A DNA stretch of 43,897 nt, taken from NCBI GenBank assembly GCA_030041515.1, contig JASHNS010000104.1:1-43897 (forward strand), given 5' to 3'. Both the position numbers and the translations under genes were made by a program. Under the pieces are notes generated by a model. It worked only from the letters and a program-made list of their open reading frames with translations. It was not told the DNA's origin and made no database searches. Shown here piece after piece: positions 1 through 6,639 of the stretch; the stretch's first letter is position 1, and every line of letters begins with the position of its first letter. The stretch comes from Acidobacteriaceae bacterium (lineage in GTDB: Bacteria; Acidobacteriota; Terriglobia; Terriglobales; Acidobacteriaceae).

Positions 1-94
1 AATCACCTGATGAATAATGTCCTGTTTTATCAAGGTTTTCTCCCGTCGCGCGGTTTCCCCTCGTCGAGTTTGATGCTAGAAAGCTTTTCCGGCA

Positions 95-124
95 TTGTCA
101 ACGCGGCAGACCCTCCCGTAAGAT
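95..124 (+). promoter_or_regulatory. Candidate sigma-70 promoter for dcd
   Basis: A TTGTCA hexamer at 95-100 and a TAAGAT hexamer at 119-124 are separated by 18 nt. This is a reasonable -35/-10 pair, and it would give a leader of roughly 95 nt before dcd. Nothing else is evident between the window edge and dcd. Read by eye only. Confidence 0.4.
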
Positions 125-226
125 TCCATTCGATACCGGAAAACTTCTCCAGGGCGCCGGCGCGGGTTGCGGCCTTCGCTCCTCCGTCGTCTGAACCGGG
201 TCAGATCCACAGCTACCGGGAGCCTC

Positions 227-778
227 ATGTCGATTAAGTGCGATCGCTGGATTCGCGAGCATGCCCTCAGGGGGATGATCGAGCCTTTCAGCGAAAAGCA
301 GGTCCGCGAAGGGGTTGTTTCCTACGGCCTCTCCTCTTACGGGTACGATCTCCGCGTCTCCGACGAGTTTCGCATCTTTACCAACGTAAACGGGGCCATC
401 GTGGACCCGAAAAAGTTCGACGACAAATCCTTCGTCGAAATGCACGCCGAATCCGTGCTGATTCCGCCCAATAGCTTCGCGCTTGCCAGATCGGTGGAGT
501 ATTTCCGCATCCCGCGGAATGTCCTGACCATCTGCGTCGGCAAATCGACCTATGCCCGCTGCGGAATCATCGTCAACGTGACGCCTTTCGAGCCTGAGTG
601 GGAGGGGTTTGTCACCCTGGAGATCTCCAACACCACGCCGCTTCCGGCTCGCGTCTATGCCAACGAAGGCCTGTGTCAGATTCTTTTTTTTCAGTCGGAC
701 GAAGCCTGCGAGATCAGCTATGCTGATCGCAAAGGCAAGTACCAGAAGCAGCAGGGAATTGTCCTCCCAAAACTGTGA
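227..778 (+). CDS. dcd: dCTP deaminase
   Basis: A 183-residue protein that deaminates dCTP to dUTP, which feeds dTMP synthesis in the cytosol. The family signature GKSTYAR lies at residues 105-111; its Ser107 and Arg111 match the active-site Ser and Arg of the family. The catalytic Glu is Glu132 in the segment [11 protein letters not shown]. The length is close to the usual 185-195 residues. I chose the ATG that begins MSIKCDRW, which is the typical family N-terminus and has a GGGAG sequence just upstream; a longer in-frame start 60 nt earlier adds unrelated sequence. From sequence alone it cannot be told whether the enzyme is mono- or bifunctional (with dUTPase activity). The stop codon overlaps the start of the downstream regulator gene, so the two are probably translated from one message. 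Confidence 0.95.
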   Translation: MSIKCDRWIREHALRGMIEPFSEKQVREGVVSYGLSSYGYDLRVSDEFRIFTNVNGAIVDPKKFDDKSFVEMHAESVLIPPNSFALARSVEYFRIPRNVLTICVGKSTYARCGIIVNVTPFEPEWEGFVTLEISNTTPLPARVYANEGLCQILFFQSDEACEISYADRKGKYQKQQGIVLPKL

Positions 779-1443
779 AAGCCATGGACGACGCGGGCAC
801 AAAACGGCCGATTCGAGTGGGCTTATTCAACTTTGAGCCCCTGCGCATCGCCGGCATCTCAGAGATATTCGCGACCCGGGAATCCTTCCGGGCCGCGACC
901 GTGCAGCTTCCGGGGCTCCTGCACGAGCCCGAGTTCGACCTGCTGCTCATCGCCCTCAGTGACGTCCCGCTCACTTGTGAGTTGCTCTCCAGCCTCAAGT
1001 CCCGCCAGCCATGGCTGCGCGCCATCGTCATGGGCGGCCCTCTCAGCGACGAAGCGGTCATCGCCCTGATTTCCGCCGGCGCCAAGGGCTGGCTGGAAGA
1101 CACCTCCGCTCCGGAGCAGATCCTTCAGGCCCTTCAGGTTGTCTTTCGCGGATCGATCTGGGCGCCTCGCAGGGTTCTCTCCAGCTTCGTCGACCGGGCC
1201 CTTGGAGGCAAGCCGGTCCCGCCCGAGAGCCGCCGCGCCCATTTCACGGAACGCGAACGGGATGTTCTCAGCCAGCTGGTATTGGCTCGCTCCAATCGCG
1301 AGATTGCCCAGGCTCTGAGCCTGCGGGAGCAGACGGTGAAATCCTATATCGCCCGGATGATGCGAAAGGTGGGCGTCGACAACCGTATCGCACTCTCGCT
1401 GCGGGCCGCCGACAAAAAATCGGGCTTCCGGGAAGACCTGTAG
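775..1443 (+). CDS. LuxR/NarL-type regulator with a degenerate receiver domain
   Basis: A 222-residue protein with the layout of a NarL-type response regulator: an N-terminal receiver-like fold (about residues 12-125) and a C-terminal LuxR helix-turn-helix (about 156-212, with [11 protein letters not shown] and SNREIAQAL followed by [12 protein letters not shown]). The receiver residues needed for phosphorylation are missing by eye alignment. The acidic pair after strand 1 is Asn19-Phe20, the phosphoacceptor Asp position is Ala60, the Thr/Ser of strand 4 is Gly87, and the conserved Lys of strand 5 is Glu108. It is therefore probably a DNA-binding protein not controlled by phosphorylation. The GTG start shares bases with the dcd stop (GTGA), which suggests translational coupling; an ATG three codons later is an alternative. 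The DNA-binding domain call is strong; target genes are unknown. Confidence 0.88.
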   Translation: MKAMDDAGTKRPIRVGLFNFEPLRIAGISEIFATRESFRAATVQLPGLLHEPEFDLLLIALSDVPLTCELLSSLKSRQPWLRAIVMGGPLSDEAVIALISAGAKGWLEDTSAPEQILQALQVVFRGSIWAPRRVLSSFVDRALGGKPVPPESRRAHFTERERDVLSQLVLARSNREIAQALSLREQTVKSYIARMMRKVGVDNRIALSLRAADKKSGFREDL

Positions 1444-1589
1444 CGACATCCTTTTGATGACGCGGTCGTTGCCGAGAGGGAACTCTGGCCGGCCAGCGAG
1501 ACAGTCGCGGGCCGGAGCGGCCAATGCAGCAGATTCGCACCGCCGCACGCGTGACGGAGCGTTGTCTGGCGGGCGAACGTGCTGAACTA

Positions 1590-1604
1590 AACAGAATATC
1601 TGTT
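1590..1604. promoter_or_regulatory. 15-nt perfect palindrome in a convergent gap
   Basis: The sequence AACAGA-ATA-TCTGTT is a perfect inverted repeat with a 3-nt centre. It lies between the 3' ends of the regulator gene and the histidine kinase gene, and is richer in A and T than its surroundings. It could be a protein-binding site or part of a transcription end. A second small hairpin, GGCGG-AATC-CCGCC at 1626-1639, sits just beyond the kinase stop codon. Neither has a U tract, so terminator function is uncertain. Confidence 0.3.
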
Positions 1605-1649
1605 ATCGGACGTACAAGATGTCGCGGCGGAATCCCGCCAAGCCGTGGC

Positions 1650-2837
1650 TCATTCCGCCGGCGCGGGTAGCCACACCGAGAATACGGTCCCACTCCGGCC
1701 AGACCCCTGGCAGCTCCTCACGCGAATCGCCCCGCCATGCCTCCCGAGAATCTCCCGGCTGACCCAGAGCCCTAAGCCTGTTCCCTTTGCACCTTTGGTC
1801 GTAAAGAAAGGCTCGAAGAGACTCGGCCTGATCCTGGGGTCCATTCCGCATCCATTGTCCGCCACGGTAACGCGGACTCCGGCGGCAGCGTTGCGCCAGT
1901 TGCGCTGGCTGCGCGCTCGGAGCAGGATCACCCCATCCCGGTCGCTTGCGTCGAAGGCGTTGCCGAGGAGATTGGCGAACACCTGGCGGAGTTCCAGGCC
2001 AAAGTTCAGGCCTCCCACTGCATCGCCGCATTCCACCGTGAATCGGATCCCTGCGTGACGCAGGCGCGCCTCGTAGATGGCCGCCGTCGATTCAATGATT
2101 CTGGCCAGGGACTCCCTCGCGCTGCTCGGCGCCTGCCGGTTGAAACGAAGCGTGTGCGTCACGATGTGAGAAACGCGTGCGAGCTCCTCCTGCGCGGTAC
2201 GCGTGTAGGTGCGCACCGTCTCGTCCGTCGTGGTGGCCGCGATCAGGTAAAGCAGATTCACGACGGACTCGAGAGGGTTGTTGATCTCGTGCGAGATGGA
2301 AGCTGCCAGGCGGCCGACGACGGCCAGCTTTTCACTCCGAATCAGCGCCTCCTCGGCGCGATTGCGTGCTTCCTGTGCCATTTTCAAATCCGTAACGTCC
2401 CGCGTCAGCCCATCGAAACGGAGGGGTGTGCCGTCCGCGGCGTAGGCAGTGCGACCAACAGCGCGTATCCACTTCAGCTCCCCACCCTCTGAGACCGTTC
2501 GATATTCCACGTCATAGGTCGTGTGGTTCTCGATCGAGGCGGCGATGGCCCGGCGCGTTCGCTCGCGGTCATCCGGATGCAGCCTGCTATAAAACAGATC
2601 GATGTCCACGTCGGCGTCTGCCGGAAGCCAGAAGTGCTCCTTCACGCGCCGGTCCCAGGCAAGTTTGCCAAAGGGCAGGTTACAGAACCAATATCCGACG
2701 TTGGCCGCTTCGGTAGCGAACTCGAAGCGATCGCGCTCTTCCCGCAACTGGCGTTCGGTCTCGGTTTCCCTGAACGGCAAAGGGAGATTCCCGCCAGTCC
2801 TCTTCTCGCCGGTCTTCGCCGCTGACCCGATGGACAT
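1650..2837 (-). CDS. PAS-domain sensor histidine kinase
   Basis: A 395-residue kinase without visible membrane segments, so probably cytosolic. The order is a short N-terminal region, a PAS domain of the PAS_3 type (about 40-150, containing RLHPDDRER), a HisKA dimerisation domain with the phosphoacceptor in SISHEINNPL (His183), and an HATPase_c domain with N box NLLGNAFDAS (about 288-297), G1 box ADNGCGMDP (326-334), F box FEPFFTTK and G2 box GTGLGLW (352-358). All catalytic boxes are intact. The chosen ATG has AGGAG four bases upstream; in-frame codons further up would add arginine-rich low-complexity sequence. No partner with an intact receiver is adjacent: the convergent regulator lacks the phosphoacceptor Asp. 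The true partner is probably encoded elsewhere. Confidence 0.92.
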   Translation of the reverse strand: MSIGSAAKTGEKRTGGNLPLPFRETETERQLREERDRFEFATEAANVGYWFCNLPFGKLAWDRRVKEHFWLPADADVDIDLFYSRLHPDDRERTRRAIAASIENHTTYDVEYRTVSEGGELKWIRAVGRTAYAADGTPLRFDGLTRDVTDLKMAQEARNRAEEALIRSEKLAVVGRLAASISHEINNPLESVVNLLYLIAATTTDETVRTYTRTAQEELARVSHIVTHTLRFNRQAPSSARESLARIIESTAAIYEARLRHAGIRFTVECGDAVGGLNFGLELRQVFANLLGNAFDASDRDGVILLRARSQRNWRNAAAGVRVTVADNGCGMDPRIRPSLFEPFFTTKGAKGTGLGLWVSREILGRHGGAIRVRSCQGSGRSGTVFSVWLPAPAE

Positions 2838-2940
2838 CGCGCTCCTGTGCCTGCGGGGTGAGCCTGGAACGGACGATGTCCCCCGCGTCATGCCTCTGGT
2901 GAACTCCAGCGTTAGATGCAGCAAATCGCCCCGCCGTCGG

Positions 2941-2957
2941 GTACACAAAGAATGTAC
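2941..2957. promoter_or_regulatory. Inverted repeat in the divergent kinase/peptidase gap
   Basis: GTACA and TGTAC form a 5-bp inverted repeat around a 7-nt centre, in the 221-nt gap between the divergent starts of the histidine kinase and the S53 peptidase. The position fits an operator shared by both promoters, but short repeats of this kind arise by chance. Confidence 0.2.
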
Positions 2958-3058
2958 GTCACCCCGCCATCGCACGCCGTGCCGTGAGCGCGGAAGCGCG
3001 CTAGCATGGTCTCTCACCCGGTTTGCTGACTGCACTCCAAACCGGCGGAGGTAAAGCT

Positions 3059-4624
3059 ATGACTTCCCCCACTCCCGGAAGGATTGCCCTTCCGCACTCG
3101 GAACGTAACGCCCCAGCCGGTTGCCAGCACCTCGGCGCGACGGATCCCCAACAGACTCTCACGGTCTCGATCATCGTGCGCCGGAAGAACCCACTCGATC
3201 TTCAGGCCCTCGGCGGGCGCATCCTCTCGCGCGAGGAGTTCGACCGGCGCTACGCCGCCGACCCCGCTGATTTTGAGTCTCTCCGTCAATTCGCGCATGT
3301 GTATGGGCTCGCAGTGGACGAGCAGGCGTCCAGCCTGGCTCGCCGAACCCTGGTGCTGCGCGGCACTGCCCAGGCGCTGCAGCGGGCTTTCGGCGTGGAA
3401 TTACACAACTACGCCCCCTCCGGATCCGCCGCAGCGGCCACCACTCCATTCCACAGCTTCACTGGGCAGGTGTCGCTGCCGGAATCCTGCGCCGGGATCG
3501 TGCAGGCGGTGCTGGGCCTGGATGCGAGGCCCATCGCCCGTGCCCACTTTCGCTATCGTCGCAACCTGAAGCGAGACCCCAATGCGGCCTCCGCCGGAGC
3601 TCAACCGGTCCCCTTCAATCCGCCGCAGGTCGCCGAACTGTACGACTATCCCACCGGGGTGAACGGCAGCGGCCAAACCATCGGCCTTGTCGAACTCGGT
3701 GGCGGCTACAACGCGAGCGACCTGGAAACCTATTTCCAGGGTCTGGGCCTGACGCCGCCCACGGTGGTCGCCGTCTCCGTCGACGGTGGAACGAATTCGC
3801 CCGGCAATCCGAACGGCGCGGACGGCGAAGTGGCTCTTGATCTGGAAGTGGCTGGTGCGATCGCTCCCGGCGCGCGGTTTGCCGTCTACTTCGCGCCCAA
3901 TACGGATCAGGGCTTTGTGGACGCCATCACGACGGCCATTCATGACACAGCGAACAATCCTTCTGTGCTCTCCATCAGCTGGGGCGGCCCTGAATCGAGT
4001 TGGGCGCAGACTTCCATCACGGCTCTCGATGACGCCTGCCAGTCCGCCGCAGCGCTCGGTGTCACCATCACGGTGGCCGCCGGCGACAGCGGCTCTTCCG
4101 ACGGCGTGACAGACGGTCAAAACCACGTCGACTTCCCTGCCTCCAGTCCCCATGTGCTGGGCTGCGGCGGCACCAGCCTCATCGGGACCGGGACCAGGAT
4201 CGACTCGGAAACCGTTTGGAACGATGGCTCCCAGGGCGGCGCCACGGGCGGTGGCTACAGCACCGTCTTTCCTCTGCCCTCGTGGCAATCCGGCAAGGTC
4301 AGCGGCAGCTTCCGCGGAGTGCCCGATGTGGCGGGCGATGCCGATCCGGATAGCGGCTACAACATCCTCGTCGATGGCCAGCAGGAAGTGGTCGGCGGCA
4401 CCAGCGCCGTCGCCCCCCTGTGGGCGGCCCTGATTGCCCTGATCAACCAGCAGCGTGGCAAACCCTGCGGATTCGTGAATGCGACCCTGTACGGCGACCC
4501 GCAGGATTTTCACGACATCACCGAAGGCAGCAATGGAGCGTATTCGGCAGGGCCAGGCTGGGACCCCTGTACCGGCCTCGGGTCTCCGGATGGCAGCGAA
4601 ATCTCTTCGGCTTTGGGAGGGTGA
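3059..4624 (+). CDS. S53 family (sedolisin/kumamolisin-like) serine-carboxyl peptidase
   Basis: A 521-residue proenzyme. The N-terminal pro-kumamolisin activation domain covers about residues 30-155. The peptidase domain covers about 185-520 and carries the S53 catalytic set: Glu257 and Asp261 in DGEVALDLE, the oxyanion Asp343 in AAGDSGSSDG, and the nucleophile Ser449 in GGTSAVAPLWAAL. The C-terminal DITEG...GWDPCTGLGSP region matches the calcium-binding end of the family. These enzymes are typically secreted and active at acidic pH, and cleave their own prodomain. I see no classical signal peptide, which is also true of some kumamolisins, so the export route is unclear. The ATG has GGAGGT seven bases upstream, which decides it over an earlier in-frame start. 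The gene is divergent from the histidine kinase and is followed by a strong hairpin. Confidence 0.95.
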   Translation: MTSPTPGRIALPHSERNAPAGCQHLGATDPQQTLTVSIIVRRKNPLDLQALGGRILSREEFDRRYAADPADFESLRQFAHVYGLAVDEQASSLARRTLVLRGTAQALQRAFGVELHNYAPSGSAAAATTPFHSFTGQVSLPESCAGIVQAVLGLDARPIARAHFRYRRNLKRDPNAASAGAQPVPFNPPQVAELYDYPTGVNGSGQTIGLVELGGGYNASDLETYFQGLGLTPPTVVAVSVDGGTNSPGNPNGADGEVALDLEVAGAIAPGARFAVYFAPNTDQGFVDAITTAIHDTANNPSVLSISWGGPESSWAQTSITALDDACQSAAALGVTITVAAGDSGSSDGVTDGQNHVDFPASSPHVLGCGGTSLIGTGTRIDSETVWNDGSQGGATGGGYSTVFPLPSWQSGKVSGSFRGVPDVAGDADPDSGYNILVDGQQEVVGGTSAVAPLWAALIALINQQRGKPCGFVNATLYGDPQDFHDITEGSNGAYSAGPGWDPCTGLGSPDGSEISSALGG

Positions 4625-4655
4625 GGCCGCCATCCGCCGCCTGGCGGCAGAAACA

Positions 4656-4681
4656 GCGACGCCGCCCGAAGGCGGCGTCGC
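4656..4681. terminator. Hairpin with a perfect 11-bp stem between convergent genes
   Basis: GCGACGCCGCC and GGCGGCGTCGC pair perfectly around a CGAA loop. It lies 32 nt after the peptidase stop and 22 nt beyond the stop of the convergent small gene, so it could end transcripts from both sides. Neither strand has a true U tract next to it (the minus strand has only GCTGTTTC), so it may act as a 3' end stabiliser rather than a classical intrinsic terminator. Confidence 0.65.
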
Positions 4682-4702
4682 AGGAACCCACTGGGCTTTC
4701 GA

Positions 4703-4930
4703 TCAGAGCGTCGACTCGATCTCGAAGCCCCACGCTTCCAGCAGCGACTCGGGAATGTACTTCGAGTTGCGATTCCGGCGCGCCCACTCGCGCAACCGCG
4801 TGGAGCGGACATATTGGTCCGGAGTCAGTTTGAATTCCTTGACGACCTGTTCGAAAGAAGTGACGGTAGGCACAACCGGACCGATGGGCTCCGGCTTGCC
4901 CCAGTTAGGATTGCCACGACGTTTTGCCAT
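4703..4930 (-). CDS. Small basic protein of unknown function
   Basis: A 75-residue protein beginning MAKRRGNPNWGKPEP and ending GFEIESTL. I do not recognise a named domain. The N-terminus is basic and glycine/proline-rich; the rest looks helical and charged (for example SFEQVVKEFKLTPDQYV and LREWARRNRNSKYIPESLL). No signal peptide or membrane segment is visible. The C-terminal half could be a small nucleic-acid-binding or structural unit, but that is a guess. Support that it is real: good codon use, a consensus-like promoter on the same strand about 95 nt upstream, and a hairpin after the stop. The ATG has AAGGGG about 11 nt upstream, a rather long spacing; a longer in-frame start adds unlikely sequence. 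I recall similar short proteins in acidobacterial genomes but cannot check this. Confidence 0.75.
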   Translation of the reverse strand: MAKRRGNPNWGKPEPIGPVVPTVTSFEQVVKEFKLTPDQYVRSTRLREWARRNRNSKYIPESLLEAWGFEIESTL

Positions 4931-5022
4931 CTTGAGATGTATCCCCTTGAAAAGAAAGTGACGTCCAAAGATCCCGGCGGCCCCGTGCTCCCTGTGCCAC
5001 CTGGCAGTCACAAACCTTTATG

Positions 5023-5051
5023 ATTCTAAGGAATTTTTCTATGAAAATCAA
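5023..5051 (-). promoter_or_regulatory. Strong sigma-70-like promoter for the small basic protein
   Basis: On the minus strand TTGATT (5046-5051) and TAGAAT (5023-5028) are separated by exactly 17 nt, in a locally A/T-rich patch that stands out from the GC-rich surroundings. Transcription would begin near 5016, giving a leader of about 86 nt. Confidence 0.6.
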
Positions 5052-5166
5052 GAGAAAAACGGCAGCTTCTGAGGAAAACCGGCCAGCCTAACCTTTCCTT
5101 TATCAGGAAGATACCCCCTCCCCCGCAGAACTGTTACCTCGGTGCCGCGCGGCGGCGCGACGCCGG

Positions 5167-5172
5167 TACACT
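5167..5172 (+). promoter_or_regulatory. Candidate -10 box (TACACT) for the DoxX gene
   Basis: TACACT lies 19 nt before the TTG start of the DoxX gene and leaves room for a short leader containing GGAGAGG. No good -35 is visible. The same hexamer precedes three other genes in the window. Confidence 0.35.
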
Positions 5173-5191
5173 GGCCCTGCGGAGAGGTGTT

Positions 5192-5602
5192 TTGATCGTA
5201 CGGATTGAGAAACTGCGACCTTTCGTCGCCCTGTGTGCGCGCCTGGTTCTGGGTTCCATCATGCTGCTGCACGGCTGGGCTAAGGTGGTCCATCCGGGCT
5301 CCCTCCACGGCTTTGCCCTGTTCGTAGCGCACCTTGGAATGCCAGGATGGTTGGGCTATGTCGCCGCATTCACCGAGCTGCTCGGCGGAGCGGCGTTAAT
5401 TCTGGGCCTCTTCACGCCGATCGCCGCAGCCGGCATTGCAATCGACATGGCGGTGGCGATTCTTCGTGTGCACCTGCATCACGGCCTCACCGGCCCAGGC
5501 GGCTTTGAGTTCCCTCTCAGCCTCTTGGCTCTCGCCCTCATCCTTCTCGCCGACGGGCCTGGATGGCTGGCCATCGACCGGATTGTCTTCCGAGCAGGCT
5601 AA
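5192..5602 (+). CDS. DoxX family membrane protein
   Basis: A 136-residue protein with about four hydrophobic segments (roughly 10-28, 48-72, 75-93 and 104-124), the usual layout of the DoxX family (PF07681). The N-terminal LRPFVALCARLVLGSIMLLHGWAKV and the central AAFTELLGGAALILGLFTPIAA are typical. The family is found with redox and thiol systems in several bacteria, but no precise function can be given here. The start is TTG, chosen because GGAGAGG lies a few bases upstream and the family N-terminus begins there. It stands alone between a divergent small gene and a convergent exported thioredoxin-like gene, with which it shares a hairpin. Confidence 0.88.
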   Translation: MIVRIEKLRPFVALCARLVLGSIMLLHGWAKVVHPGSLHGFALFVAHLGMPGWLGYVAAFTELLGGAALILGLFTPIAAAGIAIDMAVAILRVHLHHGLTGPGGFEFPLSLLALALILLADGPGWLAIDRIVFRAG

Positions 5603-5624
5603 AGGGCCGCCCCAAAGCGGCCCT
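5603..5624. terminator. Hairpin terminator shared by convergent genes
   Basis: AGGGCCGC and GCGGCCCT form a perfect 8-bp stem with a CCCAAA loop, starting immediately after the DoxX stop codon. It is 26 nt beyond the stop of the convergent thioredoxin-like gene. There is no U tract on the plus strand. Confidence 0.55.
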
Positions 5625-5649
5625 GCACCGAAAGGCAACTTCGAGCTGC

Positions 5650-6618
5650 TTACTGCGAGGCTTTGTCCCGGGCAAACTGCCACTCGATGATTCTCTTCAG
5701 CTGTTCGTACGGGACTTCCAGCATGGGGACGCCTCGTCCGTCGATAAAGAGTGTCGGCGTCTCGTTGACATTCAGGTCCTGTCCAAGCTGCATCGACGAC
5801 TGCACGCTCGCTTTCGCCGCCGGTGAATCCGCGCACGCCCCGATCTTGTCCGGATCCTGGCCCACGGACGTGGCGGCGTTGCGCAGAGCCTGGACACCGT
5901 CCGGGCCTTCCAGCTCCGCCTGCGCTGCAAATACGGCATCGGCGTATTTGAAAAACGCTGCGTTGCCGGCCTGCTGGTCAACACAGGACGCATAGGCCGC
6001 CGCTTTGAACGCCATGGGGTGAATGCTCACCAGCGGAAACATCTCGAAGACGTAGTGCGCCTGCGGAAAATCCGCAAGCAGTTTCTGCACCAGCGGCTGA
6101 GCATCCTTGCAGTGCGGGCACTCGAAATCCGCAAACTCTACCAGTTCGAACTGCTTGCCGGGTGCCCCGAGCCATGGACCGTCCGCCCGCTGCTGGATCG
6201 TCCTGTAATTGGCCTCGAAGGGATGGGGCCCAAAGTCGATTACGGTATCGCCGGTGATGGCGTGGTGCCCATCGGGCGTCACGAAGAAGCTCATGCCTCC
6301 GGTGCGCGGATTCGGCTTCTCGCCTACCAGCACCGTGACCTTGCTCAGTCCCGGCGCCCGGGACTTCTCGATACTGAACACTTCCCATACCCGGTTGGGA
6401 TCGTAGCCCCAGGAAGCGTGCAGGAACGCATCGACTTCCGCTTTGGTAGGGGAAGCAGCCGTGAAGTTTGAAGCGGGCGCAGGCGGAAAGGTCGGTCCCG
6501 CCTGCGTGGCGGGTGTCGGTGCGGCCGGAGCAGCCGGTTGTGTCTGGGCGCCCGCGGGCAGGCACGCAGCTGTTAAAACAAGCGCAAGCCCTGCGCAGGA
6601 CAGAAAACGTTTGTGCAT
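5650..6618 (-). CDS. Exported DsbA-like thioredoxin-fold protein
   Basis: A 322-residue protein with a signal peptide (MHKRFLSCAG to PAGAQ, cleavage near residue 24), a proline/alanine linker to about 50, an N-terminal domain of about 55-135, and a C-terminal DsbA-like thioredoxin fold (about 150-320). The redox motif is Cys167-Pro-His-Cys170, identical to the CPHC of DsbA, and the cis-proline loop is NETPTLF (Thr287-Pro288). It probably forms or rearranges disulfides in the periplasm. The N-terminal domain may serve dimerisation, as in DsbC/DsbG, but this is inference. The ATG has AGAGGA just upstream. It starts 21 nt after the nadE stop on the same strand, so the two may share a transcript, with no obvious functional link. 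Confidence 0.9.
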   Translation of the reverse strand: MHKRFLSCAGLALVLTAACLPAGAQTQPAAPAAPTPATQAGPTFPPAPASNFTAASPTKAEVDAFLHASWGYDPNRVWEVFSIEKSRAPGLSKVTVLVGEKPNPRTGGMSFFVTPDGHHAITGDTVIDFGPHPFEANYRTIQQRADGPWLGAPGKQFELVEFADFECPHCKDAQPLVQKLLADFPQAHYVFEMFPLVSIHPMAFKAAAYASCVDQQAGNAAFFKYADAVFAAQAELEGPDGVQALRNAATSVGQDPDKIGACADSPAAKASVQSSMQLGQDLNVNETPTLFIDGRGVPMLEVPYEQLKRIIEWQFARDKASQ

Positions 6619-6639
6619 TCCATTCCTCTCTGGGGTTTC

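Noticed and set aside
3401-4633. Minus-strand open frame of 410 codons opposite the S53 peptidase
   Set aside because: The peptidase has all catalytic residues and a strong ribosome-binding site; the antisense product is low-complexity.
5041-5091. Sixteen-residue plus-strand frame (MKIKRKTAASEENRPA) with AAGGAA eight bases upstream
   Set aside because: It overlaps the minus-strand promoter of the small basic protein, and an AT-rich promoter patch easily creates such a frame.
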